Notes under the pieces: model-generated
What the model saw: only the letters and a program-made list of their open reading frames with translations
What the model was told of the DNA's origin: nothing
The model's database searches: none
Program-made: the position numbers and the translations under genes
NCBI GenBank assembly: GCA_030734395.1
Contig: JAUZTG010000020.1
Span: 1,240,001-1,304,000, forward strand
From: Sarocladium kiliense
Lineage: Eukaryota; Ascomycota; Sordariomycetes; Hypocreales; Sarocladiaceae
Direction: 5' to 3'
Length of the DNA stretch: 64,000 bases
Shown here: positions 47,078-60,700 of the stretch, one piece after another
Numbering within the stretch: position 1 is the first letter of the stretch
Layout: each line of letters opens with the position of its first letter

Positions 47078-49260
47078 CGCGTGGACTCGCGTATGCTAAT
47101 ATCGGATTTCGGTCGTTGATACCCAGCTCCCAACGCTCCCCATAGAGACGCTGGCATGTGCTTTATACCTTCCTACGCCGAGCCTGCACTCTCTTCTGCA
47201 CTCCTCATGACTATGTGCCGGTCTTGTCACTCCTTTTTCTACAGACTGGCACCTTCTCTTGCGGTCCCTTCGCCACATGCTGCCGGAGATGTGTTGCGAG
47301 TCGGAGTGATCAGAGAGCCGCCAGCTTCACTTAATTTCCAGTGCGGATTCGGTCACGGGTTATACATTCTTTGCTTTGCTGCGTCGCGTTCCTTGGTGCG
47401 TTTTGTATTTCATGTTTTACGGCCCGTTTGCTCCTCATCTCTGAACCGGTTGAGGCACTCGGTTGATGCCATTCCCCTGCGTTGTCTCTACCGATCTAGG
47501 TGTTGGGACGTGGCGCGGTCAATAGTGGCGATGATGGGCATGGCCAGGAATTTGGCTGATGAAGGGACGAATTGGTTCTTTTTGGCGATGGGGGAAATAT
47601 TCGAGTATGGATCTGGCGGATTTAGTGATGGTGGATGCTCAGAGACAGCACCAGTTGTCATAATCGTACATCTTCACTCTTTCACTGCATCCCAGTGCAA
47701 AGCCACGTGTGTTTATGACATCTGGACCAATACCTAGATTGGATTTCCTAAAGCATCTCAGCCCTATGAACCGTCGGACTGACTTACCTGATCCAGCCAT
47801 GCACGATCCCTCATCCCGCAAGGCGCCCCTCCCCCTCTCGTGCATCATTTTGACAGCACATCTTGCCCAAAACGGGCGACGCCAACGCTCGGCCGATTTA
47901 GGGGGCTTACACGTGGAGGGAGAGCAAAAGCCCACTTGTAGATCTGCGGATGAATTAGATTGTAGATTGCCTGTGCATTTTGTGAATGCTTCCATTGGCG
48001 TAGTCATATATTTTTTTGTTGGCTGGAAGGATATATATATATGTATGCTACCCTCTGTTGGTGAGTTTACCCGATTTGGTTTGGGAAGGGGTGTCATGTA
48101 ACGCTGTTGGTGGGCGACTGTTTCTGATGTTCGCGGCAAACTCTATAAGAAGAGATTGCTTTCCAGACGACTCGACCAAGAAGACCAGTACTGGCTAGTT
48201 GTGTGAAGTAGCAAGGTGGCGATCAGCACGACGTTGCTAATCAAGCAAGGGGAGAATTGAGGAGATGAGACTAAGGACCAGAGAGACCCCGAGAAATCAT
48301 GGCGCTCTCAGGGCTTGGCTGGCTTTCAGAAAAGACTCCAGGGGGAAGGTACAAATGGTTATGAAATGACAGCCGTTCCAGGACAGTCGGCTTCAATACA
48401 GTCACGGCCTATGTGGTGACTGTACACGAACCCTTACTTCATGACAAAACGTAGTCCCAGCAAACTCTATATCAGGGCTTAGTCGGCTGACTGTATAAGA
48501 CAGCCTCGGACCAGGTTCAAGAGAAGGTCAGAACTGAAGGTCTTCTGGTTGTCAAAGCACGTTGGATAGCCATAGGTCAAAAGGTTTACCAGCTGTCTGG
48601 AACCCATCCACCCTCAAGTTTAGCTAAATACCCTAGAGCCAGATACAGAAGGCTCAGAACTTGGGCTTGTCAAGCTCCTCGACATAATGTTTGCTCGCAA
48701 GAGATATAGATATCGTCCCATTGGACCGAACATAGGACAGTGCCACGCCGGCCACGACCCCCATCAGCACACTGAGCCCCGATTCGACCTGGAGCCATTC
48801 ATGCTACTCTCTATCCTGGCAGGTGGTGCAGTCTAGGTAATACAACTCAGTGACCATGCCCTGCTTCGGAGTCATTGACGTCCTGAAAGTCGAATGGCAC
48901 ATTCGAGCAGCAATTGTTCAACGACGCCTAATTAGAAGTAGCGGCGGGAGGACCCGGCGCCGAGAGAGCGAAAACTTCCGGAGCGGGCAACGAACGCGGG
49001 GCGGAGGTGGGAAGTGGGAGGTTGCGCTCGCTTGGCAGTGAGCAGATTTGAGAAGGTTTCCCCACGCTGGCGTCCGATGTACCTGTACCTACAACACATA
49101 TGAGTGGGAAGCACATTGTCACTGCAGCAATTTCGATTCAACGGCTTGCAGTTGGAAGAGACGCTGAAAAAAATTGGCAATGGAACAAAGCTCCTAATGG
49201 ATTTGACGACTATGCTTGATCAAGCGGGAATGGATTCAGGCTTGCAACGTATGCTTCGCT
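47078..49260. other. intergenic, convergent 3' regions of MCM1 and the CTR gene
   Basis: About 2.2 kb with no supported gene. It includes an (AT)6 run at 48031-48042 inside an AT-rich patch. Frames of up to ~190 codons near 47156-47737 have no family resemblance and are probably 3' UTR. Confidence 0.5.
48031..48042. repeat. (AT)6 microsatellite
   Basis: Perfect AT dinucleotides in an AT-rich patch downstream of MCM1. Confidence 0.8.
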
Positions 49261-49936
49261 TTAATGCTCAGAAACAACAGTGTATCGGCCAACAGCCAGC
49301 GTGCCGATGAAGACGCCACCAAGAACCGAGAGGAAGTATCCGACATTGTATGACATGACCGCCAACATACTGTGATCGCCACAAGTCAGTCAAGATGGTA
49401 CGTAACAGAGAAAAGAGGAGAACTTACAGAAGATACCCGACACCAGCAATGACAGTGTCAATGACCGCCCTGATGGGATCAACACTGAACCTCCAAGGCC
49501 GAACGATGCCCCTCTTCCTCTCCACGACGAACACATTCTCCTCAACACCGTTCTCTGACAGAGTCATGCTCTTCGCATCCCTATCCTGTGAGACCCGTTC
49601 CGAGAGAGGCGTCTTCCCAGCTGTCGCGATGTAGCGTCTCGCAGCGTCCTGATCTAACCAGCGTGCTTCCTGAATGGAGCGGAAGGCAATGAGGCCGCGT
49701 GCTAAGGCGGCAAGAACGACGAGGAAGATGCAGGTAGCAGCGTAGGTGCCTGCGTTGGATGGTGTCCAGGCTTCGGCGAAGAGAGGGGTGGCATTGTTGG
49801 TTTGGAAGAACATGCTCATGCCGTGGCCGCCAGATGATGAAGAGGAGTCGTGGGAGGATGAAGTGTTGTCAGAAGAGGTTGAGGACTCGGCAGAGGTGTC
49901 GGCGCCGTGGCCTTCATGGCGGGGAAAGAAGTCCAT
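49261..49936 (-). CDS. CTR-family copper transporter
   Basis: 205 aa in two exons, 49936-49428 and 49369-49261, joined inside a Leu codon in the second membrane span. Copper(I) uptake protein with three spans that works as a trimer. The N-terminus has His, Ser and Met (HEGHGADTS, a Ser run, GGHGMSMFFQ), matching the extracellular or luminal metal-collecting part. Span 1 is about residues 63-85. A basic/acidic cytosolic loop follows. Span 2 contains the essential MxxxM (M171-LAV-M175), and span 3 contains GxxxG (G187-G191) used for helix packing. The C-terminus ends in VVSEH, without the usual Cys-His cluster. It resembles the fungal Ctr2/Ctr3-like group; whether it works at the plasma membrane or vacuole cannot be told. 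Confidence 0.92.
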
Positions 49937-51993
49937 CTTGAGGGTGGTGCTTTGTTTGGTGATGACGGGGCTGAGGACGGGCGAGAATATCGAATTAGAG
50001 AGTCGACTTTACCAGCAAGTCGACGTCGAGAGTAAGAGCAGCGTTTGGGGTCAACAAGCTTCTGGGGCGCCCTCGTCGGTATGCTCGCGTATATATAGAT
50101 GCCTCCCTGCTTGGCGATTATCGCCCTTGTACCACCGGCAGTTGTATTTCAGGACACACGCCACGCGCAGGTTTGCGAATGATCCTCAAACACCCCAAAA
50201 CTCGGAACAGCGTCAGGGCCGAGACAATCAATCTGTCAGACAAAAAGAAAGCTTAAGTCGAAGCGTGTCGGGCGAAACGAAACGGCTTGTGTGGTTGGGC
50301 GACTGGTCCAGGTTCCAGACGGTGATGAAACGCTAAGAAGGCTGATGTAGAGGGTGTCGGTCGAGCAGGACTCGGAGGATGGAGGATCCGGGGGTGAAGA
50401 GGAATGACAGTTGGGAGGCCGGTGAGACTGAATAGCGACGCGTTAGAGGGATGCTGTATGATTGTGAGGAGGAGGACCAGACGAAGAAAAAGAGGCAAAA
50501 GTGAAGAGAAGGGAAAGGCAGGAAAATGTGAGAGAGTTTTGGAATCAAGGTCCCTTGTTGCGAGGCTTGTCGCAGGAACGACCTCGCTCACTCGATCGGT
50601 TTGGTGGTCTGGAAAAGGGATGTGTACGCGAGGCACAAACAAAAGCACTGCAGTGATTGTATGCGATTATGCTAAGCAGCGCGGTATTACTGGTGAGCAA
50701 GTTTCCAGCTGACAGTGGTGCTGCACCCTGAGTCCATTGGTGTTGGTCTGGGACCGCGGGTACGGCATGTACCGGTACCTTCGTGCTGGCTACCTGCGGT
50801 AGTGTGGGCATGTGTCTGCAGCGCACCTTAGCTTGAGAGAGGTCCGGGCCAAAATTATTGACTGGACCTCTACACCTGTCTCACAGACAACACTTATTTC
50901 CCATTTGACTCCAAAGATAGGAAGCAGTGGAACGAACAGTGCAATTGCCGAGTTTGATGCCTTTCAGGAGCCGATCCACGGCAAAGTACCTTAGCCCATC
51001 TTGATCACGTTCCAGCCCTCCAGACAAGCAGGTGTCATGTCGATGTCATCAAGTCATCATGAACAATTGGTTAATATCGCCCCTGATACAAAATCTTTCG
51101 CCCCATGCCCAACTCCCCGCATATAGCTACCAGAGGCGTACGTAGACCCCTCCCAGGCCAACATAGTGATGCATTCATCATTCGGTCGAGGCGAGCTGCG
51201 AACTCATCCAATGATTGCTACCCTATGGTCACCAGCCAACTCCAATCTTATGATTCCATGTGCCGTCAGAATGGGTGACGCGGCTCATCCAGATGGCCAG
51301 CATTCATCTTTAGAGTCCATGAGCATGAGTTGGGCGTATATTTCGCTGCGTATTAACCCAGACAGCCTCTCTACGCGCCGCGTTGGTCCTGCCGCCATGA
51401 TGTCGAAGACTTCCATCACTCGTTCTGGAGGCTGCCAGCTGGTCCTCACCACATTTGTCAAGGATCAGACGCAGAAAACAGGCAATCAAAAAGACCTGAC
51501 CGACCGAATCAAGCGAGTGTTTTCCATTTCAGATGGACTAAGAAGCCTTCGCAAGAAAGAATTAATCATACTCCCCAATGCTCCTCCACCTAACCCCCCC
51601 TGGCGCAACCCAACATTGAACCCTTCCAATCTAAGCCAAATACACACTGCCAAAATGGCCCGGCGAGCTCCCAGCGGCAGCCGGTTTATCCCATATGAAA
51701 CTCCCTCGAATCCCGAAGAGGTATCGTAGAAATGTTCCTTTGAGCCTCGATCCAATATTCCTGAACCCCCCGATTGACCCTTTGTGCCTTGGACTCCCTG
51801 TCCGTTTGAAATTCCCGTGGTATTATCCCTGGAAGAAATGCCGACGAAACACCCTTATTGCATGTTTCCGTTGACCCGAGTGACCGTTGGAAGAAACAAA
51901 ACTCCATCGAGCAAAAATCAATCAATCATCGCAAGACCTTAATGCGGCCGCATTGTACAGTGTTCGCGTTCGATCTCAGAATAGCAGCGACAC
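49937..51993. other. intergenic, CTR promoter and 3' region of the C2H2 gene
   Basis: About 2 kb. The ~500 bases next to 49937 form the CTR promoter and leader, in which I did not find a clear copper-response element. The + frame at 51166-51729 (187 codons) has no family resemblance and lies in the 3' flank of the C2H2 gene. Confidence 0.5.
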
Positions 51994-53312
51994 TCACTCC
52001 CTCTTGATCTCCTCGTCGGCATCTGCAGTATCAGCTCCATCAGGGCTGCCCTTATCCGCATCCTTCTTGTCGCACCCTTTCACCAGCTTATGCCTCTGTT
52101 GCGTATGAGTTAGCCAACGATGTATTCAGGTCATGGGTGGTTCGACTTGAAACAAACCTTAAGGGCGTCCTTGCGAGAGAAACTCTTCGTGCAGTTGGGA
52201 CAGGGGAATGGCTTGACAGACAGGTGAATACGCTTATGCCTCTTGAGATCGTGATTACGACTGAAAGCTTGGATGCACTGGTCGCACTTGAAGGGGCGCT
52301 CCTGAGCCGTTGGCTGGGCCTGGCCGTAGATCATTGGATGACCATGATAACTGGGCACGCCCATGCTACCAACCATTGACATGGACCCCCCGGGATGATG
52401 GACATTAGAGAGAACGGCACCATTGACTCCGGGTAAAGAGTTGTAACTTCCGAAAGGAGGCCGATATGGGGCAGGGGGGGCCATGGCCCCAAGGCCACGA
52501 ATGCCGGGACTTGCACTTGTTGGAGAAGCTTGGTTCGGCGATTGCAGAGACGAATAGGACGGGAAGGCAGACTGTGCCGAGTTGGTGGAGGAAAGTGGAT
52601 AGCCACTGGGACCACGACCATTGGTATATGTATCGAGGTGAGGGAGGCTTTGTGATGGAGCTGGCGATTGCGACGAAGAGTGAGAAGGCATCATCCCGTT
52701 CTGTGCAGTCTGCGGATACGAGGGTGCGCCACCGCCGGCATGGCCTCCAAGAGGGGTTGGGAATGGCTGGTGAACGTGGTGATCAGGAGGCGGAGGGAGA
52801 CCATCACCAGTGCCACCAGCGGTGGGAGAAGGGGAATCCCGCTGAGTTCCGTAGGCCATTGACGAGGTTTGACTGTAAAGGGAGGGGCGCTGGGCCGTAT
52901 ATGAACCAAGATTAAGCGGTGACTGCTGGGCTGTAGAGCTGAGATTGTAGGAGCTGTGTCCAGGCGTCTGCCAGTTGCCGTGCATATGACCAAGGTTATA
53001 TGGTGCCATATTTGATGGGGGTTGGGAGCCTTGGGAGCTGCCAGTATTAACACTAGAGAGACTGGGACTGATGCCGTCAACGGCTCCTGACAGCTGTTAG
53101 TGATCCTGGAGTTAAGGAAAGGCATTTTGAGACTGCAAGTCAGAGCAGCAGGCCTTCGCGAACTCTTTCCGTGCCTTCTCCTCATGTTCGAACGACCGAC
53201 TGGGTGAGAGGAACTTACGGGGAATGACAGAAGCTGGAGAAGGAAGAGAAAATGCCGGCAAGGAAACTGCAGCAGGCCGTCGAGATGTGAAGCTGGAAGA
53301 TGCTGCTTCCAT
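51994..53312 (-). CDS. two-finger C2H2 transcription factor, FlbC-like (tentative)
   Basis: 374 aa in three exons: 53312-53219, 53086-52158 and 52095-51994. The second acceptor is taken at CTGTCAG|GA because the earlier CAG runs into a stop. The start MEAASSSFTSRRPAA is the first in-frame ATG. The N-terminal ~290 aa are Ser/Pro/Gln/Gly/Tyr-rich and probably disordered. Two zinc fingers end the protein: finger 1 (about 297-319) FKCDQCIQAFSRNHDLKRH; finger 2 (327-349) FPCPNCTKSFSRKDALK|RHKLVKGC. Finger 2 is split by an intron with an unusual GTTTGT donor, and its last ligand appears to be Cys (C2HC). An acidic tail (ADTADADEEIKRE) follows. Two C-terminal fingers and this length fit FlbC, a conidiation regulator, but other ascomycete two-finger regulators share the pattern. 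Confidence 0.8.
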
Positions 53313-54790
53313 GACTGGACAATATGGAGGGCGAGGAATTGTACAGAGGCTGAAGTTGGTGCTCAAGGCTTGAGGGCGGCGCCAGAGATGGTGGATGCGA
53401 TCAGTATCGAGATCGAAAATGCTGGACAGGTGTTGCAATATTTACACCACGGTGCCGAGAACAAGGGTAAGGAACTACAACGAGATCCAAGGAATTCCTG
53501 ATGGTGAGGTCTTGACTTGGGCCGAGGTCAAGGGATCAGAGAAAGAAATTTCGGGCTATCCGTTGCAAGTAGTCGTTGGAGAGCGGTTGGAACAAAAGGC
53601 TTCTTTGCCAGGATTCTGAGCAGAAGCAACCTCTTTCGACGAAGTTCAGAAAGCTGTACTTTTGTCCAGAGGTGAGCAAGATGATAACCACTTGATACAA
53701 AGACAGTGATCTTGCGTAACCGGATTCTGGATCAAGCGTTGCGAACGTTGAGGAAGATACCGGCGGAAGGCGGCAGTATCCTGGCGACCACGTTGGGCGG
53801 ACACGGAAGAGAGAAGCTCGCGGCGTAAGCCAGCAGGAGAGACCAAGGTGCTTGGTGAGGCAGTCGTCAATAGAGGCAAGAGAACCAGGCTTCGGGTCGA
53901 TCAACGGAGTATGTTGAATCTTGAAGCCGAGTGAGGGTGAACGGAGGTCAAACAAGTCCTCGTCAGCCGCTGCTGTTCTTGCTGTGGTCAGGCCTAAGCT
54001 TGCTGTGGTCTTGCAGGCTTTGAAGGTCTGAGCAGGTCTTGGTCAGAGTTGGTTGGTCGTCCAAGAACAGACATGAAGTGGTGTCGACGCGACTATGTAT
54101 ACGGACAGCCCAGACGGTGCTTGTCGCCCCCTCTCGTCTGCGTCTGTAGAGTTAAGTGAGGGTCGGCATCCAGTAGGAGAGGGCGAAGGCCTGGGCATCC
54201 TTTGAGTTAAGCGTGGACAATAGCCTCGACTGGGACGGGATCTCTGGGAGGCCCAGACGCCAGCATCGACTAGCTCGGGAGGGCTGAAGGAGGACCTGGG
54301 CTTGAACCAGGGTCTCGTGTGAGCGCTGCGTGCGGTGTGAAGGTGCTGCAGGCATTGCAGGGATGGCGGCGGGCTGGCGTACAGGAAAGGGGCGTGTGGA
54401 GGGTGTGGGTGATGGTGGTGGTGGATGGATGGAGGTTGATGGAGGTGTGGTGCGAGAAAGTGAATTCCATCCAAGCTTTGTGATGGAGGGGCGTGGCGTT
54501 TTTGGCGGCTGGCGGGCTGCTGGGAGCTGGCGCTTTGCAGTGCAGTGGCCCAGTGGGAACGACGCGTTTGGGTCCGGGGGTGGAGATGTCCTCATAGCGG
54601 AGAGCTACGGCCTGTTGCAGTGGGTTGCATGTGGCCAGGCAAACAACACTAAAAGAGATCGAGGCACACAATCAAGAAGCATTCAATGGGAGTTGTCAAT
54701 GGCAGAGCGAGTGATGAATGGACCAGTCGCTCACGGCGAGCCCGACTGCATCATAGGATTAGGTTCATGAGCTGTACATGGCGAGCAGGT
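53313..54790 (-). promoter_or_regulatory. upstream region of the C2H2 regulator
   Basis: On the minus strand this is CA/CT-rich (CACCACCACCATC-type stretches around 54400-54440), like the leaders of other regulators here. Open frames on both strands follow from low complexity. Long leaders with short upstream frames are common for fungal developmental regulators. Confidence 0.4.
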
Positions 54791-57700
54791 GGGCCAAGTA
54801 TCAGCATTCCCAGTGTCCGGGCGGCCGACTCAATATATCCTTTGATAATGCTGTGCGACTAAGCACGTTAGGCAACGGTAGGTAGATGCGAAGTCAAGTG
54901 GCAATGGGCAATGCTGGTCTTGGGTAGCTTCTTCAGACTTTGTTGACCTTGGGGAGACACATAGATAGATGTACTGTACAAGCCGTTAGACACCATTCCC
55001 AGGCCTACTTTGTCCAAGCCCAATGCGTCCTTCCACAATCAGGTCATCCAAGCGGTGGATTTCCATAGATCCCTAATAATTGTCGTAATAATAGCAGCAA
55101 TAATTGCGATGAGCGACACAGCATATTTCTCATTACGGGCTTGTGTTCCCCCATGGTAGATTGATACCAGGTACCGCGGTCCGTGCTCATCCGAGGTCCA
55201 TCCCCCTTGTAGTACATGCGACGAGGCTGTACCCAAGCTGCTCTCCGTCGGTATCGTGGCTGGCCTCGGAATGTGACCCGGAGTACGCCACTTTGATCTA
55301 CAGGCACCGGGCACATCTCTGTTGGACTTTGGGTTGCAAGGCGCAGCTGCAAGATAGAACTGTAATGACACGGCAACTTAGGCCTGGCATTGGTAGAAAA
55401 CGAACTAGCGTGCCAGGGTGCGTTGTACTAGAGTTGAATCACCAAGCGAAAGTGAACTGGCATGTGTTCTTTCGCTTTTGAGGAGTTGAGGTTCAGTTGG
55501 ACTAGGACACCAGCGTGCCAGAGAAGCCCACCCCTTTGACTTGGCCCGAGGGCCTCTGTAATTGCTTTGGATGGGCAGGCTAGCGTCAGACACACCCTCT
55601 GAAGCATCTCACAGTATGAAAGGGGTCATGGAGAAGGCCTAGACCACTCGCGGCATACCTTAGCACCCGACTTTGCCTGCCAAACGTCAGGCCTGGACAG
55701 ACAAGCTGTGAAATCTTTGGTGGTTTCGGACACTGTCGAGCCGAACTCGCATTCGCTAGGACTGCAATGAATGTTGATGGCGTGAAGACGCTCAAAGACG
55801 TCGATCGGATCATGCCATGGGAGACGGTGCGGAGACTTCCTTTGGCGTCGCTGGGCTACAATAGCAAACTCTAATGCCTCCGTGAAGGTGCCTTAGTCAA
55901 TGGCCTGACGCGATGATGATGGAGGGCAGTCGGCGAAGCACAGCGCAGCGCGACATATCCGCCTTGGTAGGTGAGTATCTACTGCTTCGTACAGCTCCCA
56001 GAGTCGGGGGTGTGGTGATGAATGTGCCATACCGACTTACGAAACACAAAACCTGTCGTGAAGCCAGCACCGCTTTGAGCTTAGCTGGCGAGATATCTTA
56101 GCACCTGACGCACTTTACCAGACATCACTATAGCTGACGGGGAACGCGTAGTGGATGTGGATGTAATAATAAGGGGGAAACAGCGCACTGGAGGGGGAAA
56201 GATCTGAAAGTACCGTACCGGGGAGACAAAGAAGGCGCTGCTGAGCCTGCAGGTGCAGTTTTCACCTGCAGCTGAACTGAACGACACGACAGAGAAAGGG
56301 AAGGTGCAGTGGGTGCCCATGTGTCCGCCGCGCCTGCCAGACTCTCTTGCTAACCGCATGCGAGCGGCTCTGGTCTGGGCATCTTCACGCCTCAGGTCGA
56401 CCCCTAACACCACCCACCACATCAATTAAATCTATCACTATTAAGGACAGCACAGACCGACTGCATCACGCTCAAGGGCGGCATGTTTTGGGCGAGGGAG
56501 TGACCACAGACCTCGCCGTAGGGTGTTCAGTTCTCCGCTTCTTTGGCTCCCACACCCTTTGCAGTCCCAACCAGCAGCAAGTGCCCAACGTTCAGCACGA
56601 GCCATGATGGGCACCTCTCCAAAGTCGATCGCTTGACTCACAATAAAATGCTCTCGGCATTACATTCCGTCTTATCCCGGCCACCCTCCTTCCATGAGTC
56701 CATCGTATCTTGATTCCCTGGTTTCATTGCCAGCTACAAGTGAAACACGTGCCTTGTGTATCTCATCTGTGGCTCGCAGCCTTGGCTCTGGGAAAACGGT
56801 CGATCAAAGCACAAGTGGACCACACCTTTGGGATCGTGCGGGAGGGATGCTACCTCGCGGTCCTCGCCTATTCGCAACGAACATGGCGTGTGCCGTCACT
56901 AACGGGAGGCGTTGCGAGCTAACAGCATGATGGGAACTGGCGGCAAGGGTGCTCACCCAACTTGCAGCCCATTCGACCCCTCCCCCAGGTAAGTCCCGTT
57001 GTGCAAGGTGCGCTCTTGGCTCCATTTTATGAAGCTTAGCCTGCCCAACTCTGGCTAACAGTCTACCCAAGCTCTCTTAGAGGACGACAGCCGACCAACG
57101 CTCGAGGAATGCTTGGGGTGTGATCATGGTTCATCCGAGTACATTCCCCACCTCTCTATAGAGATTTGAGGAGCAAGAAGATCAAAAGTCTGATACGCTC
57201 CCGGTGATGGATCAGTCATCGACACCACCCTGGCTCGGGGACCATCACCATCCCAACAAGAGTTTAGAAACCCCACTGCCCAGGTTCCCGATTCGACCGA
57301 TTTTACGATGGTCCGGGCGACTCCGAGTCATTGGAACCCTGATGTTACCACGGTTCTCAGCTGGCAACACGGCATGATCGATGCCTATTTGGGCCCTGGC
57401 TGGGATTATGCAGCATGACGAACCAGCCAAAGCGTTCTCAGGACGACACTGATGGTATCGCGGAATAAATTGAAGCATTGTGAAAGCGCGCACATCTCTA
57501 TCTGTGCTAGTGCACAAGTGGACGCGTCTGTTCAGCATGCAAGCCATGCTACCATTGGTAGTGGCTAAAATCAGTTATGGCCCCATGTGCTGCGCCGATC
57601 CCAACTCTACGATGACCAGCATCTGAGTGCTGTGGCTGGTCTTTCCAATACGCCAAAGAACGGGCTACGGTCGGAGGGGTCCAAGCCTCCCCCAGAGTGT

Positions 57701-60700
57701 GTCCCAGCCGCCTGGGTAGGCCGATGGAGCGGCTCAGGTGGCTTGCTGCCAATCTACCATATCGGAACATCGCGAGAGCCTCCTAGCACCTGTGTTTCGA
57801 CTATCTCAGGTAAGCGGCATTAGATTGGCAAGTCGACATCTGTTGCCACATCGTGAAGAGCGGGAGGCTGATAACTCGCATTCTGCTAATCGGAGCCACC
57901 ACCGTCGATCATTCGAGCTTCTGTCACTTCATCGCCTGTGTCTTAGAACACATTCCGATCAGCATCTCACAAGACCGTGACTTCTTCAGCCTTTCCTGGA
58001 TTCTCCACACCCTGTGTTCGGACCCTTTCATTTTCCATGCCAAAACCCAAACACCACCATTGGCAATAAAAAGTCTCCGACCTATGCAAAGCCTGAGGAA
58101 ACGCCAGCTTCCGGAATCGAAAACAACATGTGACAGAGAGCTACTCTGCCGGGCTTCTGCGCACACATTCAGCGCTCGACAGGGTCTGAGATTGGAGTCT
58201 CAGCCTACTTCCCTGATGAAAACTTGGGTTACCAGCTGACGCCTTTCGCAACGGCAGAGAGCTTTAGCGTGCTGTGGCCCAAGCAAACACACGTGGTCCT
58301 CCGCGGCCGGGTTAGATGATCTCGAACCGCTTGCCCCGTTTGAGAGAGCCGACCAAGATCCTAAACTGACCGTGAAGCAATGTAAAGATATTATGCGAAA
58401 TCCTTGCAAAACTTGTTGCTGGTTGGACGTGGAAATTCCGACCAAAGCAATTTCGCATTCCGCCCTTGGCCACCATCACTAAGAGCGGCCCCGTTTGCAG
58501 TTCATTTCAGCAAATCATACCTCAGAGACCAGCCGCACCTAGCTCCAGCATGCTTCCTGCCATGCTTGCTTTGGGAATTGTTAGCCGAGCCACTCCCCGG
58601 CGTGTGAAGTCAACTTGGAAAGACCACTATGTACTCCTGTCAGTCTTACCTTCTGGCGGCGAAACCCTAACAGCACCCAGGCCTGATGCGAACCGAAACT
58701 TGTTTGCGCAGCGAGTTCTTCAGCGTGCGGCTGCGACTATTTCGGCATTGACGACTGGGTTTTACGGTCATCAGGCACAGCCGTTCTCTCAGAGGTCCGC
58801 CAAGTCGAGAATCATACGACATTGAGCCTTTATAAATGTCTAAACCGGTACTATCTGCATGAACTCCGACCCGATTGACGCCGTAACAATTTGACAGCCT
58901 GGGAACATGGTCGAACTCGAGCGGGCTATTACCGCTCAACGCGCTTGAGAACGACTTGAAGACACGATTCCCACCACTCCGCTCCTCTCCGTCGGTCGCC
59001 CAATCTGCGGAAAGCAACAGCCATAATTAGAACAAGTCGAGACTTCAGACACAGCGGACGCTAAGAGTTCAACGAGAGGAGCCCTTCATGCCGTTTATCT
59101 CAATGCCCGGGTGCTTCGTGAAGCAGGCTAACTTCACCTTGGTCTGGGCAATCAATAGGGTTACTTCGGCGCGAGCTCATTGGAAAACGTGGTTCAGCTC
59201 AACCTTCGCCGGAAAAGGGGACTGGCTCTTGGCCCACGCCAGCCGTGAGCACTCGAAAAATCCGATGCGATCCCAAAGTTTGACTACATTGGTAGCAACA
59301 ACGACCTCAATGAAAACAGGTTGGCTATGGGGGCTTCACCTGGTATGGATATGCTTATCAAAGAGCCTTACCCCTCTCATCCGCATCATATTGAGCTACA
59401 GCTTCACATATCGAACTGGCCGAAGATGAGGGGCATGTGACGACAACCGGCGATGGCCAGATCTCTCCAGCCTCACAACTAGGATAGCATGGGAGCGGGG
59501 ACAGCGTTTGGCTAGCACTAAGCCAGCCGTCCTGCCAAAGTAGCGCAGGTGGAGATCGGCTCTAGTGCTCAAAGTATAGCGATCGATCCTCTGTTCAATA
59601 GCACCGGTGGCGGCACCGGTTCAGATGTCATGCCATTGTCCAAGAGTCAATCGGCCTAGCCGTTGGTGCTATCGAACTCAACTTCTCAACATCGACGGGT
59701 CAAGCTAGCGGCCGCCTGTCGATTGGCTGTTCAATTTGCACATGTCCAATTGGTGACACAACCATTCCACATGATCAAGAACAGAAAGATCCAAAGGCGC
59801 ATTTGGAGTCCATGGTTCCCACGGTGTCATCGACTAGAAAGTTCGCTCATATGACGAGCCACAGCTACGATGGAAGCAGGGACGCCAGAGATGCCCGCAA
59901 CGCCTCGCAACCTTCAAACCACGGGTATGGCTGGCGAACGACTCTCGCACGGACGTATCCAGTGCCACAGTGATCGTTGGGAGGGTTGCATGTCGCATGT
60001 CCGCACCCCCTGTCTAGTCACTGCACAACGGACGACTGTACCTGCACGATGTGTGCTGTGGACCTCAACAACGCTTTGCCTTGTGGTCACCCAACTCGAG
60101 CTCAACGGCATCTGCTCCTCGAGCCCATATAGGTGAAGGATCTATGGTAATGCGGTGACACTGTTGTGTCATCCCTTACTAAAACTCGAAGACCGAAATG
60201 GCGAATTTCACTTCCCTCGACTCAAGCTGACCCGCGTACTCGCAGGTGCATGCCTGCCCCATCCAAGACTATTCCGCAGAATTGAACGCAACCCAGACAA
60301 GCGAGGTAGGGTTGGAGCGACTAGCGGGGGGTCAAAGGCCGCGGATGCAAGGTCTCGCGATCCCGCCATGATTCCAATCTAAGCAATTCGTGTAAGACTC
60401 TCTGTATTCTACTGGGCCACCTCGAAAACGCCGTCAACATAAAGCGGATTGGCAAAAAAATCGCATTGCGAGTCGCCACTCAGATCTTGATGGGTCATGG
60501 CAAATATCGTCCATCTGTCATGTCAGGTGGAGAGCATTTCCAGGGCTTGCAGGTCGGAACGCCGGGGCGTCGGCTGTGCAAGGCGTAGGACCTGTGCGAC
60601 AGCCACCGCCAAAGTAACAGGCGGCAACAGGAGCTAGGTCGCACACCAAGCATTCTGTGCAGTTCTTTGCGTCCTCTAAGGTGATCACCACAGGCCAATA

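Noticed and set aside
57170..57823. Long + frame interrupted by only two stops in the right-hand gene-poor tract
   Set aside because: An open stretch of ~85 codons is not rare across six frames in 10 kb, and no start, splice sites or homologous text support it.
58855..59420. Apparent decayed gene, with readable segments such as KFDYIGSNNDLNENRLAMG separated by stops
   Set aside because: Stops occur about as often as expected in random sequence, several frames look equally readable, and no family is recognised. Not enough to call a pseudogene.
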